From: Rhodospirillales bacterium
GTDB taxonomy: Bacteria > Pseudomonadota > Alphaproteobacteria > Rhodospirillales > Defluviicoccaceae
Direction: 5' to 3'
Assembly (NCBI GenBank): GCA_026125865.1
Contig: JAHCKI010000149.1
Location: forward strand, 1 to 6,291
Length of the DNA stretch: 6,291 nt
Part shown: positions 1 through 5,183 of the stretch, in pieces
Position numbering within the stretch: position 1 is the first letter of the stretch
Layout: each line of letters opens with the position of its first letter
The notes under the pieces: model-generated
Seen by the model: only the letters and a program-made list of their open reading frames with translations
Database searches by the model: none
Told to the model about the DNA's origin: nothing
Made by a program: the position numbers and the translations under genes

Positions 1-321
1 GCCATGGGCGGGTACAATACCTTCTGCGAGATCCTGTCATTCGATCGGCCCGGATTGATTGTGCCGCGCACGGTACCGCGCATGGAGCAATACATTCGCG
101 CCTCCCGCGCCGAAGCGCTCGGACTGGTCCGGATGCTGCCCATCGACGGTGAATGCGAACCGCAGCAAATGGCCCTTGCCATCCGCAATCTGCCGGATCA
201 ACCCCGTCCATCGGAAGTCCGCATTCCCGGGCTGTTGGATGGTCTCTCTCTCATCAACGGCATGGTCGACGAATGGCTGAACGCGCCACCATCGACGAAA
301 TCGCGACTGGCTCTCGTCTAG
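1..321 (+). CDS. MurG/GT28-like glycosyltransferase, C-terminal part (5' truncated)
   Basis: This is the last 106 residues of a protein whose start lies upstream of the window; the reading frame is open from base 1 to the TAG at 319-321. Fragment residues 3-6 read GGYN, and 26 residues later comes an EQ followed by an RA (residues 29-34). This GGYN...P...EQ..RA pattern belongs to the nucleotide-sugar-binding C-terminal domain of MurG/GT28-type GT-B glycosyltransferases, and resembles the uncharacterised 'predicted glycosyl transferase' group COG4671. Such enzymes usually move a sugar from a UDP-sugar to a membrane-associated or soluble acceptor in the cytoplasm; donor and acceptor here are unknown. 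The split gene at 2740-3910 carries the same motif layout, so the operon holds two divergent members of this type. The last 49 bp are also used by the next gene. The ATG at position 4 is internal to the domain and is not the real start. Confidence 0.85.
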   Translation, partial: AMGGYNTFCEILSFDRPGLIVPRTVPRMEQYIRASRAEALGLVRMLPIDGECEPQQMALAIRNLPDQPRPSEVRIPGLLDGLSLINGMVDEWLNAPPSTKSRLALV

Positions 322-1592
322 CAGCGGGCAAGGCCGTCGCGTTCGTTCTGAAGGGGTATCCGCGCCTGTCAGAAACCTTCATCGCCCAGGAAATTCTGGC
401 GCTCGAACGCCGTGGCCTCGACATTCGTATAGTCTCGTTGCGTCACCCGACCGACCCGGCGATCCATCCCCTTCATGGCGACATCCACGCGCCGGTCACC
501 TACCTTCCCGAATATCTTCACGACGACCACGACCTCGTGCGCTCGGCCTTATACGCGGTATGGCGTCGCCCCGGTTTCACTCGAGCTTTGTGGATCTGGC
601 TCCGAGACTTGTTCCGTGACCCGACGCGAAATCGCATCCGCCGTTTCGGTCAGGCACTGGTACTGGCCAACGAACTTCCGCCCGATGTCGGCTGGCTGCA
701 TGCCCACTTTCTTCACACGCCCGCCTCAGTGACCCGCTACGCGGCACTCATCCTGGGGCTACCGTGGAGCGTTTCCGCCCATGCCAAGGACATCTGGACG
801 TCGCCGGAATGGGAGAAAAGGGAGAAACTGGCGGACTGTCGTTGGGCCGTCACATGCACGAACACCGGCGCCGATCATCTTGCAAATCTTGCGCCCGAGC
901 CTCGTCGTGTCGACCTGGTGTATCACGGCCTCGACCTTTCTCGTTTCCCGCCTCCCCTCTTGCCGCCATCGCTGCGCAACGGCGGCGACGCCGATGATCC
1001 GGTCACGTTGCTGTCGGTCGGCCGCGCCGTTCCGAAGAAAGGATATGACTTACTTCTCAACGCCTTGGCCTTGCTGCCCAGCGACGTGCATTGGCGGTTG
1101 GTCCATGTCGGCGGCGGCGCCCTCCTCCCGGATCTGCACCGCCAAGCGGAGGAGTTGGGCATCTCCGATCGCATTTCCTGGTTGGGGGCACAGCCCCACG
1201 ATATCGTTCTCGGATGCTATCGCGAGGCCGATCTGTTCGTTCTCGCGTGCCGTGTTGCCGCCGATGGTGATCGCGACGGCCTCCCCAACGTCCTGATGGA
1301 AGCACAAAGCCAGAACTTGGCGTGCGTGTCCACAAGGGTTTCGGCGGTCCCGGAATTGATCATTGATGGTGAGACCGGCGTACTGGTGCCACCTGACAAT
1401 GCCGGGGCCCTGGCCGATGCCGTGCAACACCTCATCCGCGCTCCCACCGTGCGGCGACGGCTGGGTGCCGCCGGCATGGCGCGCGTTCGCACCCAATTCA
1501 GTTTTGAGGATGGGATCGAACGGTTGGCGCTCCTCCTTGGTGTCGAGTGCGATGAGGTTCTCTCATGCACATCGCCTTCCACGCGCCTCTAA
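273..1592 (+). CDS. GT4-family glycosyltransferase (WcaL/AmsK-like)
   Basis: This is a 439-residue retaining GT-B glycosyltransferase, a normal length for GT4. The N-terminal domain carries the YPRLSETFI motif (about residues 29-37), HAHF (143-146) and SAHAKDIW (168-175), a set typical of exopolysaccharide/colanic-acid glycosyltransferases. The C-terminal domain has the donor-phosphate motif GRAVPKKG (250-257, lysines 255/256) and, at 335-343, DGLPNVLME, where the usual E-x7-E pair is D-x7-E. PELI and DGETGVLV follow, as is standard. It probably adds one sugar to a growing glycan at the cytoplasmic side of the inner membrane; the sugar is unknown. I chose the ATG at 273: it is the last ATG/GTG/TTG before the conserved YPRLSETF motif, and the only earlier one (153) would add 40 residues that are just the upstream gene read in another frame. 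No clear Shine-Dalgarno precedes 273, so translation may depend on coupling to the upstream gene (49 bp overlap). Confidence 0.9.
   Translation: MAERATIDEIATGSRLAAGKAVAFVLKGYPRLSETFIAQEILALERRGLDIRIVSLRHPTDPAIHPLHGDIHAPVTYLPEYLHDDHDLVRSALYAVWRRPGFTRALWIWLRDLFRDPTRNRIRRFGQALVLANELPPDVGWLHAHFLHTPASVTRYAALILGLPWSVSAHAKDIWTSPEWEKREKLADCRWAVTCTNTGADHLANLAPEPRRVDLVYHGLDLSRFPPPLLPPSLRNGGDADDPVTLLSVGRAVPKKGYDLLLNALALLPSDVHWRLVHVGGGALLPDLHRQAEELGISDRISWLGAQPHDIVLGCYREADLFVLACRVAADGDRDGLPNVLMEAQSQNLACVSTRVSAVPELIIDGETGVLVPPDNAGALADAVQHLIRAPTVRRRLGAAGMARVRTQFSFEDGIERLALLLGVECDEVLSCTSPSTRL
1554..1557 (+). promoter_or_regulatory. ribosome binding site for the second GT4 gene
   Basis: A GAGG core lies 7 bases before the ATG at 1565, inside the end of the upstream gene. 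It supports the 1565 start and the 28-bp gene overlap. Confidence 0.6.
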
Positions 1593-2737
1593 AACCGCCG
1601 CATCATCCGACGCCATCCGGCGATCGGGAGATGGCGCGCCTGCTGGTGCGAGCCATGGAAAGGGGCGGGTTCGTGGTCGAACTCGCGACCCCGTTTCGAA
1701 GCCTGGACGCGAGCGGAAACCCTCAACGCCAACGACGCCTGTCCCATATGGGCGAGCGATTGGCGGATCGAATCATTGAGCGGAATCGACGCCGCCCTCT
1801 GCGTGAACGCCCCGATCTTTGGTTCACCTATCACCTCTACCACAAGGCGCCAGACCTGATCGGGCCGCAGGTAAGCGGCGCTCTTGGCATCCCCTACGTC
1901 GTTGCCGAAGCATCCCACGCCGCAAAGCAAGAAGACGGCCCTTGGGCTCTTGGTCACGCTGCCGCGGCCGAAGCAATCGCCAGTGCCGACCTTCTCATCA
2001 ATCTCAATTCGGCCGACGCCGAGGGGCTTCGTCACCTGGTCAACGATCCGCATCGAGTCGTTCCGTTAAAGCCGTTCATCGACGCCAGTTCCTTCCAATG
2101 TTCGGCTTCCATGCGGAATTGCCAACACGCGGCCCTTGCCCGACGCTTTAACCTGGACGAACGCGAACCCCTGCTCCTCGCCGTGGCGATGATGCGTGAC
2201 GGTGACAAGCTGGACTCCTACCGTGTTCTGGGAGAAGCCCTGAGCCGGATAACCTCGCGACCATGGCACCTGCTCGTCGTCGGTGACGGCCCCGCGGCGA
2301 GTAAGGTCGAGACGGCGCTGCGCGACATTGGCGACCGTGTGATCTATCTAGGACGGCAGGAGCGAAACGAGCTAACCGAGATGTACGCTGCATGCGACCT
2401 GTATGTCTGGCCGGCCGTACGAGAGGCCTATGGTCTCGCCCTAATGGAAGCGCAAGCGGCGGGACTGCCCGTGATCGCGGGACGAACGGGCGGCGTGCCG
2501 GACGTGGTCGCCGACGGGGAGACTGGTCTCCTGGTGACGCCAGGGGACGCCGACGCTTTCGGCAACGCCGTCGCACGCCTTCTCGCCGATCCGGCCTATC
2601 GCATGGCGCTGGGTAATCGCGCGGCCGCGCGGGTTCGACGCGATCACGACCTTCCTGTGGCGGCGGCCAACCTGGCCTGTTATCTGTCCGCACTGACAGA
2701 CACCCGGCAAAGCAAAAGCGGCGCAAGGACACGATAG
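1565..2737 (+). CDS. GT4-family glycosyltransferase
   Basis: This is a 390-residue GT-B enzyme of family GT4. The N-terminus has the strand MHIAFHAPLKPP followed by PSGDREMARLL (about 17-27), the donor-side glycine region seen in many alphaproteobacterial homologues. In the C-terminal domain I see AMMRDGDKLDSY (about 208-219, K215), GDGP, YLGRQERNEL, the acidic pair E287-x7-E295 (EAYGLALME), then GGVPDVV and DGETGLLV. All the expected catalytic and donor-binding elements appear present, so it should be active. Its likely role is transfer of one sugar from a nucleotide-sugar during glycan assembly at the cytoplasmic face; donor and acceptor cannot be read from the sequence. It overlaps the preceding gene by 28 bp in another frame and ends 2 bp before the next ATG. 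The basic, low-complexity C-terminal tail (SKSGARTR) is not part of the fold. Confidence 0.92.
   Translation: MHIAFHAPLKPPHHPTPSGDREMARLLVRAMERGGFVVELATPFRSLDASGNPQRQRRLSHMGERLADRIIERNRRRPLRERPDLWFTYHLYHKAPDLIGPQVSGALGIPYVVAEASHAAKQEDGPWALGHAAAAEAIASADLLINLNSADAEGLRHLVNDPHRVVPLKPFIDASSFQCSASMRNCQHAALARRFNLDEREPLLLAVAMMRDGDKLDSYRVLGEALSRITSRPWHLLVVGDGPAASKVETALRDIGDRVIYLGRQERNELTEMYAACDLYVWPAVREAYGLALMEAQAAGLPVIAGRTGGVPDVVADGETGLLVTPGDADAFGNAVARLLADPAYRMALGNRAAARVRRDHDLPVAAANLACYLSALTDTRQSKSGARTR
2725..2729 (+). promoter_or_regulatory. ribosome binding site for the split glycosyltransferase
   Basis: AAGGA sits 10 bases before the ATG at 2740, within the last codons of the preceding gene. It supports that ATG as the start, although the spacing is slightly long. 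Confidence 0.5.
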
Positions 2738-2739
2738 CG

Positions 2740-3294
2740 ATGGGCACGCGCGTGATGTTCTACGTCCAGCATTTGTTGGGCGTTGGTCACTTGAAGCGGG
2801 CGTCGCTGATCGCGCGCGCCATGGTCGGCATGGGCCTTGACGTTAGCGTTGTCCTTGGCGGGATCGAGGTTCAGGGTGTCGCGTTCGATGGTTGCTCCCG
2901 CGTCCCTCTACCGCCGATCAAGGCGGCTGATGAAAGCTTCTCGCGCCTCGTCGGAGTTCACGGTCAGCCGATCGACGATACGTTTCAGGATGCCCGCGCG
3001 GCAAGACTTCAGGCGGAATTCGAGGCCATTCGGCCTGACGTCCTGGTAATCGAGCAGTTCCCGTTTGGCCGCCGGCAATTTCGCTTCGAACTCATGCCGT
3101 TGCTGGAGATGGCACGCACCTCGCGGCCGCAACCACAGGTCATTTGCTCTCTGCGGGATATTCTTGTTGCCAAGACGAAACCGGAGCGCCATCGAGAGAT
3201 GGTGGACTTGGCGAAAACATGGTTCGACCATGTGCTGGTTCATGGGCGATCCCCGGCTGGTGCGGCTCGACGCCACCTTTCCCGAAGCATCTGA
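2740..3294 (+). CDS. MurG/GT28-like glycosyltransferase, N-terminal part (frameshifted)
   Basis: As read, this frame encodes 184 residues. The first 168 form the N-terminal acceptor-side domain of a GT-B glycosyltransferase: strand VMFYVQH, then LLGVGHLKRA (about 12-21) with the GxGH loop typical of MurG/GT28 and COG4671-like proteins, then DVLVIEQFPFGRRQF and ICSLRDILV. After DHVLVHG (to about 169) the frame turns into non-family residues (RSPAGAARRHLSRSI) and stops at 3292-3294. The missing continuation (GDPRLVRLDATFPEA...) is found intact one frame over. Leaving out one G of the GGG at 3244-3246 joins both parts into a 389-residue protein, close to the family's usual size. The start ATG at 2740 has a plausible ribosome binding site and lies 2 bp after the previous stop. 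The break could be a sequencing error, a true mutation or, less likely, a programmed frameshift. Confidence 0.8.
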   Translation: MGTRVMFYVQHLLGVGHLKRASLIARAMVGMGLDVSVVLGGIEVQGVAFDGCSRVPLPPIKAADESFSRLVGVHGQPIDDTFQDARAARLQAEFEAIRPDVLVIEQFPFGRRQFRFELMPLLEMARTSRPQPQVICSLRDILVAKTKPERHREMVDLAKTWFDHVLVHGRSPAGAARRHLSRSI

Positions 3295-3910
3295 AATCGC
3301 GCCAATGATCCACTACACCGGTTATGTCGCCGAGCCCCCGCGCCCGAGCACTATTCTCGGCGGCAAAGCTGGCGTTGGCGAAGTGATCGTTTCCGCCGGC
3401 GGCGGTGCCGTCGGCGCGTCCCTGTTTCGGACCGCGTTGGCGGCACGCCCCCGCTCATGCCTGGCCGAACGGCCATGGCGCCTCATTACGGGCCCCAATC
3501 TTGCCGACGAGGTATTCGACGAACTGGCTTGGGAGCCACCTTCCGGCGTGACCGTCGAACGCTGGCGCAACGATATGACGACGCTTCTTCGAAACGGCGT
3601 TCTCTCCATCTCCCAGGGCGGCTACAATATGGTCCTTGATATTCTGCAAGCGAGAACACGAGCCGTGGTCGTACCATTCGCCACTGGTGGTCAGACGGAA
3701 CAATCGTACCGCTGTCGCTTGCTTGCCGAGCGCGGGGCATTCATTGTGGTCGAGCCTTTGACGCTGTCAGCGGACACTCTCGCCAAGGCGATCGATCGCG
3801 CGATCAATGTTCAACCGAAGGTTGTCGATGTCGACATGAATGGTTCCACGGAAGCAGCACGGTTTATTGCCTCGCTGGGCGGTGACCACCGCCCGCGGCG
3901 AGGCAAGTGA
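3242..3910 (+). CDS. MurG/GT28-like glycosyltransferase, C-terminal part (frameshifted)
   Basis: This frame continues the preceding gene after the one-base shift at 3244-3246. It encodes the end of the N-terminal domain (GDPRLVRLDATFPEA, then IHYTGYV) and the nucleotide-sugar-binding C-terminal domain: VSAGGGAVGASL (joined-protein numbering about 217-228), SQGGYN (291-296), and PFATGGQTEQSYR with E320-Q321. The same GGYN/EQ layout, one residue different in spacing, occurs in the truncated protein at the left edge of the window. An ATG at 3242 happens to lie exactly at the break, so the half could in principle be translated alone (222 residues), but I see no Shine-Dalgarno in front of it. The frame is open further upstream to about 3065, but that stretch only shadows the N-terminal half. 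The stop TGA at 3908-3910 overlaps the GTG of the next gene. The probable role of the intact enzyme is sugar transfer from a nucleotide-sugar. Confidence 0.75.
   Translation: MGDPRLVRLDATFPEASEIAPMIHYTGYVAEPPRPSTILGGKAGVGEVIVSAGGGAVGASLFRTALAARPRSCLAERPWRLITGPNLADEVFDELAWEPPSGVTVERWRNDMTTLLRNGVLSISQGGYNMVLDILQARTRAVVVPFATGGQTEQSYRCRLLAERGAFIVVEPLTLSADTLAKAIDRAINVQPKVVDVDMNGSTEAARFIASLGGDHRPRRGK
3244..3246 (+). other. frameshift site (one extra base)
   Basis: The GGG here is the most economical place for the indel: reading CAT-GGC-GAT instead of CAT-GGG-CGA joins DHVLVH to GDPRLVRL without gain or loss of conserved sequence. The local context (GGG followed by CGA, then a CCCC run at 3251-3254) is G/C-rich, the kind of place where homopolymer read errors occur. 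I cannot tell error from mutation without reads or relatives. Confidence 0.75.
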
Positions 3911-4680
3911 GCGGACGGAAACGGATGGGCACGTGGCCGGCGTTGAACGAAGAGCTTGACGCCTGGGGCGAAGCTGGTCGTACGGTCACGCTATGGTGGC
4001 GCGACGACGATGCCACAGAGACAACACCGGCCCTACAGCAACTCCTTGCGATCAGCTCCGATACCCGGACGCCCGTCGCCTTGGCGGCAATTCCTTGTCA
4101 TATGGACGCAACCTTGGTGCAAGGCGCTGCCGATTGTCCGCAAGTGGCCGTGTTACAGCATGGCTGGGCCCATGCCAATCACGCGCCCCCGGACCAACGG
4201 CAGGAAGAATACGGGCCGCATCGACCACAAGACGTCATGTTGGCGGAACTGGCCGAAGGATGTCATCGCATCACGGCGCTTCCCGGCGGCTTGGCGGTTC
4301 TCGTGGCGCCATGGAACCGCATGGACCCGATGCTGATCCCAGCCCTTCCCAGCGTCGGTATCCATGCCGTTTCCACTCTGGGGCCACGCGAGGCGGCGGA
4401 ACCGGTGATCGGCGTTCGCCGCGTCAACGTTCATGTCGATATCATGGATTGGCACAACACACGCGGTTTCGTGGGAGACGAAGCCGCTCTGGAACAAGTC
4501 CTGGACCACTTGGCGGCTCGACGCCATGGCGATGTCGATCCGGACGAACCGACGGGACTCATGACCCACCACCCGTTCCATGACGAGGACTGCTGGCGGT
4601 TCGTCGATACTTTTTTGAGAACCACCAGGGAACACCCCGCCGTACGCTGGCTTTCGGCACAAGAGGCGTTTTGGCCATGA
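3907..4680 (+). CDS. polysaccharide deacetylase-like protein (NodB/CE4-type)
   Basis: The protein has 257 residues from the GTG at 3907. The motif WWRDDDA (30-36) gives the acidic pair of a NodB-like metal site, and QHGWAHANH (84-92) gives an H-x3-H (H85, H89); together they match the Asp-His-His zinc triad of CE4 deacetylases. LVAPWNRMDP (132-141) stands where the RxPW/Y motif is usual, but without the leading arginine, and LMTHHPFHDEDCWRF (218-232) fits the late Leu-x-His motif. The predicted role is removal of an acyl (probably acetyl) group from an amino sugar in the glycan or its precursor. No signal peptide is visible, so it seems to act in the cytoplasm, unlike most CE4 enzymes. The GTG overlaps the previous stop as GTGA, implying coupling; an in-frame ATG at 3925 preceded by purine-rich bases is an alternative start that loses no motif. 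Fold call fairly sure, activity uncertain. Confidence 0.82.
   Translation: MSGRKRMGTWPALNEELDAWGEAGRTVTLWWRDDDATETTPALQQLLAISSDTRTPVALAAIPCHMDATLVQGAADCPQVAVLQHGWAHANHAPPDQRQEEYGPHRPQDVMLAELAEGCHRITALPGGLAVLVAPWNRMDPMLIPALPSVGIHAVSTLGPREAAEPVIGVRRVNVHVDIMDWHNTRGFVGDEAALEQVLDHLAARRHGDVDPDEPTGLMTHHPFHDEDCWRFVDTFLRTTREHPAVRWLSAQEAFWP
4663..4666 (+). promoter_or_regulatory. ribosome binding site deciding the start at 4677
   Basis: GAGG lies 10 bases before the ATG at 4677 but only 4 before the in-frame TTG at 4671. The spacing, and the ATGA overlap with the upstream stop, favour ATG 4677 as the start of the small membrane protein. Confidence 0.5.
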
Positions 4681-5183
4681 GTACCCACGCCTACTCGCGT
4701 GGTGATGTTTTTTCCGACTATCTTCGGGCGGCCTCGGGATTAGCCTTCGCGCTTGTTCCATTGGTGATGCTTGAGACCATGCCGGCGGTCACCGTGCTGC
4801 TCGTGGCCCTCGCGCTGGTGTTCACCCTCTACGGTCTTACCGCGCTGAAACGCCACATAACGCGCATCGCGGTGGATGATCATGGTCTCCACCTGCTCGC
4901 TCCCGCAGGCGAAGCATTTCCCTGGCGGTCGCTGACCGGTGTGCGTCTAGCCTACTTTTCAACCCGGCGTGATCGCACCAACGGTTGGCTGCAACTGACC
5001 ATGAAATTGGGGCGACGGCGACTACGCGTTGATTCGCGTATCGGTGAATTTCAACGTTTGGCGGAACGCGTCGCCGATGCTGCCACTGTCAATCGCCTGC
5101 CCCTTGACCCAGCGACAATCTTCAATTTCCAGGCGATGGGTATCGCGGCGAAGGACAATATCGCGGTGGAGTCGGAACAGTGA
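4677..5183 (+). CDS. small two-helix membrane protein with PH-like cytoplasmic tail
   Basis: The 168-residue product has two hydrophobic stretches, about residues 16-32 and 36-57, separated only by E-T-M-P, so they form a tight hairpin. Positive residues lie on both flanks (R8, R17 before; K58, R59, H60 after), which predicts both ends in the cytoplasm. The rest (about 61-168) alternates short strands: ITRIAVDDHGLHLL, then FPWRSLTGVRLAYFST, WLQLTMKLG and RRLRVDSRI, then a helix. This pattern (two helices, then 'I.v.d.Gl.l....f.W..i..v') resembles bacterial PH-like domain proteins. I do not recognise a specific family and give no reaction. It starts at an ATGA overlap with the deacetylase gene and ends in a GTGA overlap with the ABC ATPase gene, so it is made along with both; it may be a membrane anchor or accessory subunit for one of them, which is inference from position only. 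Confidence 0.75.
   Translation: MSTHAYSRGDVFSDYLRAASGLAFALVPLVMLETMPAVTVLLVALALVFTLYGLTALKRHITRIAVDDHGLHLLAPAGEAFPWRSLTGVRLAYFSTRRDRTNGWLQLTMKLGRRRLRVDSRIGEFQRLAERVADAATVNRLPLDPATIFNFQAMGIAAKDNIAVESEQ
5168..5171 (+). promoter_or_regulatory. ribosome binding site for the ABC ATPase
   Basis: GGAG lies 8 bases before the GTG at 5180, ideal spacing. It supports the GTG start, after which the protein reads MSNLIEVRDLRVDF, a normal beginning for this ATPase family. Confidence 0.6.

Noticed and set aside
153..272. Upstream ATG start for the first GT4 gene, adding 40 residues
   Set aside because: The extra residues are the upstream glycosyltransferase gene read in another frame and look unlike any domain; ATG 273 is closer to the conserved start of the fold.
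781..1296. 171-codon plus-strand frame inside the first GT4 gene
   Set aside because: It is an out-of-frame shadow of a conserved enzyme, rich in Arg, Ser and Cys with no fold signal.
2148..2747. 199-codon open frame on the minus strand
   Set aside because: It is antisense to the second GT4 gene; the product is arginine- and proline-rich, typical of a shadow frame.
3065..3241. Early start for the C-terminal half of the split glycosyltransferase
   Set aside because: Between these positions the other frame encodes the conserved N-terminal domain, so this stretch is only the shifted shadow.
4671..4676. TTG start for the small membrane protein
   Set aside because: It would add only two residues, and its spacing from the GAGG (4 bases) is too short; ATG 4677 fits better.
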